Position numbers and translations under genes: made by a program
Origin: an uncultured Alphaproteobacteria bacterium
Lineage (GTDB): Bacteria > Pseudomonadota > Alphaproteobacteria > UBA11222
Length of the DNA stretch: 64,000 bases
Assembly (NCBI GenBank): GCA_947258435.1
Contig: CAMYID010000004.1
Location: 1 to 64,000 of the forward strand
Direction: 5' to 3'
Shown here: positions 8,852 to 16,448 of the stretch, one piece after another
Layout of the letters: each line of letters starts with the position of its first letter
How positions within the stretch are numbered: position 1 is the stretch's first letter
Notes under the pieces: generated by a model
What the model was told of the DNA's origin: nothing
What the model saw: the letters and a program-made list of their open reading frames with translations, nothing else
Databases searched by the model: none

Positions 8852-9622
8852 CTAGTCAAAATAGTGAATGCGCTGCGCGGGGGGCAGCGTGGCATTGATT
8901 GACATTTCAAGCCGCCGCGGATTTTCCTTGCGGCTGATCGAACCCGCAGCCAGCGCGAACAGGTTCAGCAACAGCGCCTCATCGGCTGAATTGCGCTCCA
9001 GTTTGCTGGCCAGGGGCGAAAAAACCATATTGCCCAGAATGGCCCCGTAGAATGTGGTCAGCAGTGCGACCGCCATGGCGGGGCCGATGGTTTCAGGCTG
9101 TTGCAGATTGCCAAGCAGCTGCACCAGTCCGACAAGCGTGCCGATCAGGCCCATGGCCGGCGCGACTTCCGCCGCGCGGCGCAGGACGCCGGCACTGCGG
9201 CTGTGACGCAATGCCATCGCGCTGACTTCCTGGCGCATGGTACGTTCGACCTCGTCGGGCTGCGCGCCGTCCAGAATCATTCGTATGCCGCGCGCCAGAA
9301 ACGGGGCCCAGCTCAGCGTACGCATGATGCGTTCCATATCCTGTTCGCCCGCGCGCCGCGATTGCTCGGCGATCTTGATCATTTCCCTGGCGACGGTCTG
9401 GACATCGAGCCGTGAGCGAAAAATCGTTCGCAGGACAAGTTTCTGCGCGTTTTTGATTTCCGACAGCGAAAAGGAGATCGTCGTCACGGCCAAAGTGCCG
9501 CCAATCACAATCAGCATGGCGGGCCAGTTGACGAATGCCGCAGGGCTGCCGCTGGCGAAAATTGCCAGCGCGACCAGCGCAAAAGCGGCACCCAGGCCAA
9601 TGATTGTCGCACTATCTATCAT
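8852..9622 (-). CDS. MotA/PomA-family flagellar stator subunit
   Basis: 256-aa membrane protein with four predicted helices: two near residues 5-25 and 30-50, and two around residues 155-205 containing the family motif APAMGLIGTLVGLVQLL. It resembles the PomA/MotP branch of proton- or sodium-driven stator proteins. A motB partner is not adjacent, which is unusual because stator subunits are normally paired; the partner must lie outside the window. The gene sits between fliN and flbD in the fliF operon. Confidence 0.88.
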   Translation of the reverse strand: MIDSATIIGLGAAFALVALAIFASGSPAAFVNWPAMLIVIGGTLAVTTISFSLSEIKNAQKLVLRTIFRSRLDVQTVAREMIKIAEQSRRAGEQDMERIMRTLSWAPFLARGIRMILDGAQPDEVERTMRQEVSAMALRHSRSAGVLRRAAEVAPAMGLIGTLVGLVQLLGNLQQPETIGPAMAVALLTTFYGAILGNMVFSPLASKLERNSADEALLLNLFALAAGSISRKENPRRLEMSINATLPPAQRIHYFD

Positions 9623-9646
9623 CTCAGTTCATCAACAGCGGTCGGG

Positions 9647-10042
9647 CTAAACGCTGTCCCCTTTAATAATCTCGGTCATGGTGACGCCAAGCCGTTCGTC
9701 GATCACGACAACCTCGCCACGCGCGACAAGCCGGTTATTGACGAAAATATCGATGGCTTCACCGACCTTGCGATCCAGCTCGACGATCGTGCCGGGCCCA
9801 AGCTGCATAAGCTGGCTGACTTCCAGATGCGTCTTGCCAAGCACCGCCGAGACATTCACGGGAATATCGAATACCGGTTCCAGATCGGCCGCAGTGCGTG
9901 TGAATTCGCCGTCGGGTGCTGCCTCATCTGCCGTGGCGGTCTCATCGGTTTCAGGGTCGGAAGCCGTGATTACGGCGCCGTCTTCAGCGGCGTCGTCTTC
10001 AGCCAGATCGTCCCATTCCACGCCGTCTTGCTCGTCACTCAT
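9647..10042 (-). CDS. fliN: Flagellar motor switch protein FliN
   Basis: 131-aa protein. The first 50 residues are acidic and low in complexity (Asp, Glu, Ala-rich). The C-terminal SpoA/FliN domain carries the family motif VLGKTHLEVSQLMQLGPGTIVELDRKVGE. FliN forms the C-ring rim with FliM and FliG. Its start overlaps the fliH stop by 4 bases. No fliM gene is present in the window. Confidence 0.93.
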   Translation of the reverse strand: MSDEQDGVEWDDLAEDDAAEDGAVITASDPETDETATADEAAPDGEFTRTAADLEPVFDIPVNVSAVLGKTHLEVSQLMQLGPGTIVELDRKVGEAIDIFVNNRLVARGEVVVIDERLGVTMTEIIKGDSV

Positions 10043-10773
10043 AGCTCACTGCTTTCGGTTGTCATCTGACGGGGTTCACTATCTGTGCCGGCCTGTTCGG
10101 ATGCCGGAACTTCCTGCTTCCGGCCGGCCGGCACAGCCTGATCGGCTGTGCTGCTGTCGGCAATATAGGTTGCGACAATTGTCTCGATTTCCCGGCTTTG
10201 CGCGGGCGAACCCTGGGTCACGCCGCCATCGGGCCATTCCATCTGACATTCGGTGGCGGTGAAGTCGGGTTCCCCCAGCACGACGATGCGTCCCGGATAG
10301 CCGACCTGTCGCCCGATCTCGTCGATCCTTTCGCTCAAGGTCTCCGCGAGCTGTTGCGGAATGCGGATAACGATGCGGGGCTCACTGCGGAGGCTGGCGG
10401 CGCATTCGCGAAACAGGGCTTCGATCTCTGCCAGCGGCTCCCGGGCCATCAATGCGGGCGCGAGTTGCCGGGCGGCAAGCAGGCCGAGTTTTGCTGCCTC
10501 GGCCTGCAGGCTCGTCAGTTGCTGATCGACCTGCTGCAGCAGGCTGCCGAAATTTGCCGACAAGTCAGCCAGTGCCTCGGCGGTCGTCTGCTCAACCTGG
10601 GACAGGGCTGCGCTTCTGCCCGCCGCCTCGCCCGCAGTGAAGGCTTCCTGCTTCAGCGCCTCGATCTCCGCTTCGCTGAAACGTGTCTTGCGTTTCGGCG
10701 CATTGGCGGTGACATGCAGCTTCTCGTTCGGATCGAGGGTTTCGAAATCGAATTTTACAGCTTGTTCCATCAC
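10039..10773 (-). CDS. fliH: Flagellar assembly protein FliH
   Basis: 244-aa soluble protein with an Ala/Gln/Glu-rich helical central region and a C-terminal domain with the FliH-like motif RIPQQLAETLSERI and GRIVVLGEPDFTATECQMEWPDGG. FliH binds and regulates the FliI ATPase and links it to the C-ring. Family conservation is low; position between fliG and fliN supports the call. Two adjacent start codons (Met-Met) are possible. Confidence 0.85.
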   Translation of the reverse strand: MMEQAVKFDFETLDPNEKLHVTANAPKRKTRFSEAEIEALKQEAFTAGEAAGRSAALSQVEQTTAEALADLSANFGSLLQQVDQQLTSLQAEAAKLGLLAARQLAPALMAREPLAEIEALFRECAASLRSEPRIVIRIPQQLAETLSERIDEIGRQVGYPGRIVVLGEPDFTATECQMEWPDGGVTQGSPAQSREIETIVATYIADSSTADQAVPAGRKQEVPASEQAGTDSEPRQMTTESSEL

Positions 10774-10788
10774 GACTACCCGTCCGGC

Positions 10789-11802
10789 CTAATAGATCAG
10801 TTCATCATCGCTGTTGCCGTCAGCGATCATAATGTCGCCACTGGCGGCAAGGTCCTTGGCCAGCATGACCATCGACATCTGTGCTTCATCCACCTCGCTC
10901 AGCCGCACGGGGCCCATCGCCTCCATGTCCTCACGCAGGATCTTGCCTGCCCGTTCCGACATGTTGGAGAAGAACATATCGCGCAACCCGTCCGAGGCTC
11001 CTTTGAGGGCAAGCCCCAGCTTGTCCTTGTCAAAGTTGCGCAGCAGGGTCTGCACACTGCCCGGGTCAAGTTTGCCAAGGTCCTCGAACGTAAACATCAG
11101 TGCACGGATGCGTTCGGCGGATTCGCGGTTGCGCTCTTCCAGGGAACTGAGGAAGCGGCCCTCTGTCTGGCGGTCGAAATTGTTGAAGATATCCGCCATC
11201 ACCTCATGGGCATCGCGCCTGTTTGTGCGCGCCAGATTGTTCATGAATTCGGTGCGCAGGGTGCTTTCAACCTTGTCCAGAATATCCTTCTGAACCGCCT
11301 CCATCCGCAGCATGCGCATAATAACTTCCTGCGCGAAATCCTCGGGCAGGGCGCTCAGTACGCGTGCCGCATGGTCGGGCTTGACCTTGGTCATCACGAC
11401 GGCGACGGTTTGCGGATATTCATTCTTCAAAAAGTTTGCCAGGACGCTTTCATTCACATTGCCAAGCTTGTCCCACATCGTCCGGCCGGCGGGGCCGCGG
11501 ATTTCATCCATAATCTGGGCGACGCGATCATCATCCAGGATCTGGCGCAGCAACCGTTCAGTGCCCTCATAGGAGCCGGTAACCGATCCGGTTGAAGACA
11601 GTTTGGAGACAAATTCATGCAGCAGGTTTTCGACGGTGTCCGAAGAGACCTGCCCCAGATTGGACATGGCCTGAGATACTTCGCGTATCTCTTCCTCATC
11701 CATCAGTTTCCACAGGGGCAGCCCGTGTTCGTCCCCGAGTGCCAGCATCACGATGGCGGCTTTTTCGGTGCCGTCGATATTTCTCAAGTCGCGTCCAGCC
11801 AT
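10789..11802 (-). CDS. fliG: Flagellar motor switch protein FliG
   Basis: 337-aa protein with three FliG domains. The N-terminal domain binds FliF (starts about residue 8, [18 protein letters not shown]). The middle domain contains the EHPQ-like segment, here [11 protein letters not shown]. The C-terminal domain carries the charged torque helix ([30 protein letters not shown]). It transmits torque between stator and rotor. It follows fliF closely in the operon. Confidence 0.97.
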   Translation of the reverse strand: MAGRDLRNIDGTEKAAIVMLALGDEHGLPLWKLMDEEEIREVSQAMSNLGQVSSDTVENLLHEFVSKLSSTGSVTGSYEGTERLLRQILDDDRVAQIMDEIRGPAGRTMWDKLGNVNESVLANFLKNEYPQTVAVVMTKVKPDHAARVLSALPEDFAQEVIMRMLRMEAVQKDILDKVESTLRTEFMNNLARTNRRDAHEVMADIFNNFDRQTEGRFLSSLEERNRESAERIRALMFTFEDLGKLDPGSVQTLLRNFDKDKLGLALKGASDGLRDMFFSNMSERAGKILREDMEAMGPVRLSEVDEAQMSMVMLAKDLAASGDIMIADGNSDDELIY

Positions 11803-11823
11803 AATATTATCAGGTCAGGAGAG

Positions 11824-13518
11824 TTAGTTCTTGTCATGCAGCCAACTGCGCATGATGGCGATTGCTTCATCGGGGTGACGTTCAACCACCTCCCCGACTT
11901 TACGGATCGAGGATTCCTTTACCTGCCCCTCGATCTGGGAAACGTCGATCATGCTTTCGATCGGATCGGTACTGCCCGGCAGCAAGGCGGTGCCATCTGT
12001 CCCCTGGGCGAGTGCGGCCTGCGCCGCCCCATCGGCCTGCCCGGGCGCGGCCAGTTGTGGCACACCCTCTGCAACGCCGCTTGCCAGTGCAGGTTGCAGG
12101 TCACCGGGCATGCCCGGTGAAATGTCCAGCAAGCGGTTGATCAGGGGGCGGAATACGAACAGGGCGGTCAGCAGCGCAACGATGGCAATAATCGCTGTTT
12201 CAGCGAATTTCAGCCATTGACGCCCCTCAAGCCCCAGAAACGGCGCTTCTTCTTCCGCCAGCTCGGTAGTAGGGAATTCGAATTCGGAAAATTGCAGATT
12301 AATGACCCGCACCTCGTCGCCGCGATCTTCGCTGAAGCCGATTGCGGTACGAACAAGCGCTTCAATCTGCTCAAGCTCTTCTTCGCTGCGCGGTTGATAG
12401 GTACGGCTGCCATCTTCCTGCTGCACATAGGTGCCATTGACCAGCACTGCGACGGAAATGCGCTGAATCTCGCCTGCTTCCTTGATAAGGGTGCGTGTTG
12501 TCCGCGAAATCTCGAAATTCGATGTTTCTTCCGAACGCAGATCGCGCGTCACGCTTTGCTCGGTGCTTTCCTGTGCTGTCTGCTCCTCCTGTTCGGGAAG
12601 CGCATTGCCAACGGTTACAGGCTCTGTGTCGCTTTCGGTCGAGGAGGATTCCTGCTCGATCACATTGGTCGAGCGCATGACCCTGCCGTCCGGATCGAAA
12701 ATCTCGGAATTTTCGGTGATACGGTTCAGATTGACCGAAGCCGTAACCTGAATGCGGCTGTTTTCAGGGCCCACGATGCTGCTGACCAGCGATTGAATGC
12801 GGCCCGAAAGGCGCGCCTCGAAGCTTGCATTCGTATCCTGAATGCCTGCGACAATGTTGCCTTCAAATTCGTCTTCCACCCCGCGCGACAGCAATTTGCC
12901 TTTATCGTCCACGATGGCGATCCGGCCGGGGGTGAGGCCCGGAACCGCAGCGGCGACAAGGTGCTGGATCGCGGTCACCTGGCTTGTGCCGAAATTCCGG
13001 CGCACCTTGACGACGATGGATGCTGTGGGCTCCTGCCGGTTGGCGGCAAACAGTTCGCGTTTGGGGATCACAAGATGAACCCGCGCATTCACCACCGAAT
13101 CGATCGACCGGATCGTGCGCGCAAGCTCCCCTTCCATGGCGCGCAGGCGGTTCACATTCTGGATAAAACTTGTCTGTCCCAGAGTGCTGCTGTTGTCGAA
13201 CAGCTCGTAACCCGCATTATCGCCGCTCGGCAGACCTTCCTCGGCCAGCAACATGCGTAGCCTGCGGGCCTGTTCATCGGGGACGAGGATCGTCGTGCCA
13301 TCGCCCTGAAGCTGATAGGGGATGTTCAGCGCCTCCAGCTTGGCGATGATTTCGCCGGAGTCGGAACTGTCGAGATTGGAATATAGCAGTGCCATCGACG
13401 GCGCGGTAAAGCGCATCGTCATGAAGATGAAGAAGGCAACAAGTGCCGCCGTCACAATCCCCATGGCAATCAGACGCCCCGCGCCCAGCTTACCTAAGAA
13501 CTCCAGAAATCCACTCAA
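11824..13518 (-). CDS. fliF: Flagellar MS-ring protein FliF
   Basis: 564-aa inner-membrane ring protein. The first transmembrane helix is at about residues 17-38 and the second near 430-452 (AETAIIAIVALLTALFVF). The periplasmic ring-building region between them contains the YscJ/FliF motif YNNLDSSDSG-type segment (read here as LLYSNLDSSDSG). A C-terminal FliG-binding tail ends in AIMRSWLHD. FliF is the first structural component assembled. It is the first gene of the large minus-strand operon, preceded by a CtrA-like box. Confidence 0.96.
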   Translation of the reverse strand: MSGFLEFLGKLGAGRLIAMGIVTAALVAFFIFMTMRFTAPSMALLYSNLDSSDSGEIIAKLEALNIPYQLQGDGTTILVPDEQARRLRMLLAEEGLPSGDNAGYELFDNSSTLGQTSFIQNVNRLRAMEGELARTIRSIDSVVNARVHLVIPKRELFAANRQEPTASIVVKVRRNFGTSQVTAIQHLVAAAVPGLTPGRIAIVDDKGKLLSRGVEDEFEGNIVAGIQDTNASFEARLSGRIQSLVSSIVGPENSRIQVTASVNLNRITENSEIFDPDGRVMRSTNVIEQESSSTESDTEPVTVGNALPEQEEQTAQESTEQSVTRDLRSEETSNFEISRTTRTLIKEAGEIQRISVAVLVNGTYVQQEDGSRTYQPRSEEELEQIEALVRTAIGFSEDRGDEVRVINLQFSEFEFPTTELAEEEAPFLGLEGRQWLKFAETAIIAIVALLTALFVFRPLINRLLDISPGMPGDLQPALASGVAEGVPQLAAPGQADGAAQAALAQGTDGTALLPGSTDPIESMIDVSQIEGQVKESSIRKVGEVVERHPDEAIAIMRSWLHDKN

Positions 13519-13625
13519 ACCAGGTCACCAAGAACTAAGGGTTGCCAGACGAATTATGGTGCGATGCCATTTCCGGCTATTCGCGTGCCGCTTTCTGCGA
13601 TGGGCAATATTTTCCCAGTCGAGCG

Positions 13626-13640
13626 TGAATATCTGGTTAA
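13626..13640 (-). promoter_or_regulatory. CtrA-like box upstream of fliF
   Basis: The minus strand reads TTAA-CCAGATA-TTCA, one mismatch from TTAA-N7-TTAA, and the first half-site is the preferred TTAACC. It lies about 110 bases upstream of the fliF start. In Caulobacter the fliF operon is CtrA-activated, so position and motif agree, but binding is not shown by sequence alone. Confidence 0.4.
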
Positions 13641-13695
13641 CCGCATTGGCCGATTTGGGATCGCCGCATCGATTTGTGCATTTGCGTTTGCGCGG

Positions 13696-13731
13696 AAAAA
13701 AAAAAAGGCCGGTCGCGCAAGGCGGCCGGCC
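13696..13731 (-). terminator. Strong intrinsic terminator downstream of sciP
   Basis: On the minus strand, stem arms GGCCGG and CCGGCC (with a further CGC/GCG pairing across one mismatch) are followed directly by 11 T residues. It lies 38 bases after the sciP stop codon and separates sciP transcription from the fliF operon. Confidence 0.88.
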
Positions 13732-13768
13732 GAATTCTTTCGGTTTTGTAACTAATTCCCGTTGGCCA

Positions 13769-14053
13769 TTATCCGCCTGCATCGCGATAGTCCTGCAGCC
13801 GCGTCGTGCGCAGGCCGGCAAGCCCATGACGGTCGAGCGCGCTTTGCCAGGACAGGAATTCCTCGACAGTCAGGGTGTAGCGCTCACAGGCGTCATGCAA
13901 GCTCAGAAGTCCGCCCCGGACAGCCGCTACAACCTCTGCCTTGCGGCGAATGACCCAGCGTTTTGTATTGGGCGGTGGCAAGTCATCAAGCGAGATGGGC
14001 ATGCCATGGGGACCCATTACGGTCGCGTTTATTTGCTGTGCTGTGTTTGACAT
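13769..14053 (-). CDS. sciP: CtrA inhibitory protein SciP (DUF1153)
   Basis: 94-aa helix-turn-helix protein with the SciP/DUF1153 signature: LDDLPPPNTKRWVIRRKAEV, then AVRGGLLSLHDACERY, then LTVEEFLSW and GLRTTRLQDYR. In Caulobacter SciP represses CtrA-dependent promoters in G1-phase cells, and its own gene is CtrA-activated. Here a consensus CtrA box lies upstream (14212-14226) and a strong terminator follows, so it appears to be a stand-alone transcription unit between the fliF and hook operons. Length and motif order are normal for the family. Confidence 0.9.
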   Translation of the reverse strand: MSNTAQQINATVMGPHGMPISLDDLPPPNTKRWVIRRKAEVVAAVRGGLLSLHDACERYTLTVEEFLSWQSALDRHGLAGLRTTRLQDYRDAGG

Positions 14054-14211
14054 TTCTCCAGTTCCGAGACTGATCGGCCTCGACTACCCCCTTGAGTGGT
14101 TGCGTTGCGATCGCCCTGTTGCGCTGTACCGCTGCTGATGCCGACCAAGGTAGCGTCGGGGCTTTAAGGAAGCGCTAAAAATCATTCCTAATTCTGCGAT
14201 AAAGATTAACA

Positions 14212-14226
14212 TTAACAATGACTTAA
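14212..14226. promoter_or_regulatory. Consensus CtrA-binding box upstream of sciP
   Basis: TTAA-CAATGAC-TTAA has the exact TTAA-N7-TTAA architecture of a CtrA box. It lies about 160 bases upstream of the sciP start in an AT-rich patch that also has a further ATTAAC half-site at 14205-14210. It is the best CtrA site in the window. Confidence 0.7.
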
Positions 14227-14265
14227 GTTCATATATCGCTAACCATCGCGCGCGGCCTTTCAGCG

Positions 14266-14299
14266 TCTGAACCGGGCCACATCGCGGGCCCGGTTCAGA
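14266..14299 (-). terminator. 13-bp inverted repeat after flgE, probable terminator
   Basis: Arms TCTGAACCGGGCC (14266-14278) and GGCCCGGTTCAGA (14287-14299) are perfectly complementary around an 8-base loop, starting 7 bases past the flgE stop. No T tract follows on the minus strand, so it may act as a weak or Rho-assisted terminator or as an mRNA 3'-end stabiliser. Confidence 0.5.
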
Positions 14300-14305
14300 T
14301 TCTAT

Positions 14306-15640
14306 TTACCGTTTGATCCGGATCAGCTCATCGAGCATCTCATCGGCGGTCTGAATAATTTTCGAATTTGCCGAATAGGCCCGCTGGGCGGTGATCAGGC
14401 TTGTGAATTCTCCCGCAAGCTCCACCGTTGAGGCTTCAAGCACATTGGAATCGATGCGCCCCGCGCCTGCTGTCGTCGCCTGCAGCAATGTGAAGGCACC
14501 TGATGAATCAGATTGTCCGTAGGTATTGCCCGACCGCGCCGAAAGCCCGTTGGGGTTCGGGAAGACCGCAAGCGGTATCTTGTAGATCTGCGTCCGGATA
14601 CCATTTTCGAACGTGGCGGTCACATTGCCCGAAACGTCGACTTCAAGTCCCTGCAGGCTACCGAATACCGCGCCGTTGACCGAAGCGGAAGAGAGTGTCG
14701 AATTGGTCGCAAACTGGGTCAGCCCGTCCGGTCGCCCGACCGTCCCGAGATCGAGCTCGATCGCGCTGGTCGACAAGCCGGTGCTTGCCGCATCCCATGT
14801 GATGTTCAACGTGTTTGTAACATTTGGAAAAGTCGTTGTAGCATCCAGTGTGCCATCGGGCTGGAACAGGACATTGCCTGAATCGATCAGACCGTTGGGA
14901 TGCGTGCCCGCATCGACATCGGCAGCCGGCTCCACATAGACTTCTGCGGCCCATGTATTGGCGGCAGTCTTGATAAAGCCGAAGGTCAGGGTCCGGTTGC
15001 CGCCCTTGCTGTCGAAAATCTGAATGCTGGTTGCAAAGTCAGGATTGGTGATAGTGCCATCTGCAATTTGTCCGGGCGCATAAGTGCCCGCATTGGGATG
15101 CACCGGCGTTCCATCGCGCAGATTGGCCTGTAAGGACATGGCGGTGGTCGGGTCGGCAGTGCCGGTCAGGCTGCTGATATCGATGGGCTCAAGCGCGGAA
15201 AGATCGCTCAAATTCTTCGGCAGATTGCCAAGATTGTCGATCGGCCAGCCCAACAGGAAGTCGCCGGCGGCGTTTTTCAGAAAACCGTTTTCATCGGTGC
15301 GGAAGGAACCTGCGCGGGTGAAACGGGATTCACCGGTCGTCGGATCCGTTGTCGAGTTCGTAACGAAAAAGCCCCGACCGGTAATTGCCAGATCGGTTGC
15401 CGAATCCGATGCCTGCAACAGACCCTGCTGGTCGATATTCTGCACCGGAACGATCTGCACACCGCCCGGGCTGTAGGACCGGTCCGAGGCGGGCGAGGTA
15501 ACCAGCGTCGCAAAATTCGCTTCTGTCTGCTTATAGCCGACGGTGTTCACATTCGCGATATTGTCCGAAATGATCCCCAGCGCGGATGCGTTGGCGGTCA
15601 GGCCGGAAACACCGCTGAATAAGGCGCCGTAGATACTCAT
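14306..15640 (-). CDS. flgE: Flagellar hook protein FlgE
   Basis: 444-aa rod/hook-class protein. The N-terminus has the flagellar rod motif (MSIYGALFSGVSGLTANASALGIISDNIANVNTVGYK) and the C-terminus the matching amphipathic helix (ELAGEFTSLITAQRAYSANSKIIQTADEML), which together form the coiled-coil D0 domain. The central region is the variable surface domain. It is the last gene of the fliK-flgD-flgE hook operon. Confidence 0.95.
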   Translation of the reverse strand: MSIYGALFSGVSGLTANASALGIISDNIANVNTVGYKQTEANFATLVTSPASDRSYSPGGVQIVPVQNIDQQGLLQASDSATDLAITGRGFFVTNSTTDPTTGESRFTRAGSFRTDENGFLKNAAGDFLLGWPIDNLGNLPKNLSDLSALEPIDISSLTGTADPTTAMSLQANLRDGTPVHPNAGTYAPGQIADGTITNPDFATSIQIFDSKGGNRTLTFGFIKTAANTWAAEVYVEPAADVDAGTHPNGLIDSGNVLFQPDGTLDATTTFPNVTNTLNITWDAASTGLSTSAIELDLGTVGRPDGLTQFATNSTLSSASVNGAVFGSLQGLEVDVSGNVTATFENGIRTQIYKIPLAVFPNPNGLSARSGNTYGQSDSSGAFTLLQATTAGAGRIDSNVLEASTVELAGEFTSLITAQRAYSANSKIIQTADEMLDELIRIKR

Positions 15641-15727
15641 CTTTGTTCTCCTGTCACCTTGGCTTCTTCGAAGCGGCGGTGTGAAAAATGACGCATGTTC
15701 TTTGCGTGCAATGATATTTTCAATTGG

Positions 15728-16387
15728 TTACTTGTTCTGGCTGATCTCACGCACGTTGGTCAGCGGCTGCGTGATTGCACCCAGCGACAGCAACGGATCG
15801 GTTGCCGTCACATCCACGCCGGTAACAGTGCCGGATGAGAAAATCTCGGCACTGACCGGATTCTGGGCCTTGTCGATGGCGGAAATGCTGAGACTGTAGA
15901 CACCGTCGGGCAGATCCTGGCCATTATTGTCTTTCCCGTTCCAGGCGAACTGATGCGCGCCGCCATCTTCGGGGCCGTCTGCGGCGAATACCACCTTGCC
16001 GGTTGCATCCTTCACGGCGATCGAGCTTGCGATCGCATCGGGATCGAGAATGTAGGACCAGTCGATGCCGGCACCCTGCAGATTGCTGTCCGCACCGGTA
16101 TAGGTGACCTGCCTGCCCAGATAATCGAGCGCTGCGCTTGTCGTATTGGCCGAAGTCAGCGAGATCAGGGTTTCAAAGTTCTTGTTGGTCTGAATGGCCT
16201 GTTCGACGGAGGCGAACTGTACAAGCTGACTTGTGAACTCACTTGAATCCATCGGTTCGAGGGGGTCCTGATTTTGCAGCTGCGATGTCAGCAAAGTCAG
16301 GAAGGTATCGAAATCCTGGGCCAGTGTTTTGGCCGCACCGGTCGCCGCGCTATTGGCAAGCGATGTTGTATTGGGCGTAATTTCCAT
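15728..16387 (-). CDS. flgD: Hook-capping scaffold FlgD
   Basis: 219-aa protein that caps the growing hook and directs FlgE assembly. The N-terminal motif FLTLLTSQLQNQDPLEPMDSSEFTSQLVQFASVEQ is diagnostic. The C-terminal half is a FLIP-like beta domain (HQFAWNGKDNNGQDLPDGVY). I chose the ATG at 16387 (protein starting MEITPN) rather than an upstream TTG because it has a GGGAG ribosome-binding site and matches the typical start. Confidence 0.92.
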   Translation of the reverse strand: MEITPNTTSLANSAATGAAKTLAQDFDTFLTLLTSQLQNQDPLEPMDSSEFTSQLVQFASVEQAIQTNKNFETLISLTSANTTSAALDYLGRQVTYTGADSNLQGAGIDWSYILDPDAIASSIAVKDATGKVVFAADGPEDGGAHQFAWNGKDNNGQDLPDGVYSLSISAIDKAQNPVSAEIFSSGTVTGVDVTATDPLLSLGAITQPLTNVREISQNK

Positions 16388-16448
16388 TCGACTATTTTCT
16401 CCCGACAGGCCCGCTATCAAACGGACGGGTATCTGCCTTCCTGTTTTC

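Noticed and set aside
10198-11595. 465-aa plus-strand frame over fliH and fliG
   Set aside because: Shadow of two real genes in high-GC sequence; no family resemblance.
12217-13260. 347-aa plus-strand frame antisense to fliF
   Set aside because: Antisense to a clear FliF, with no motif.
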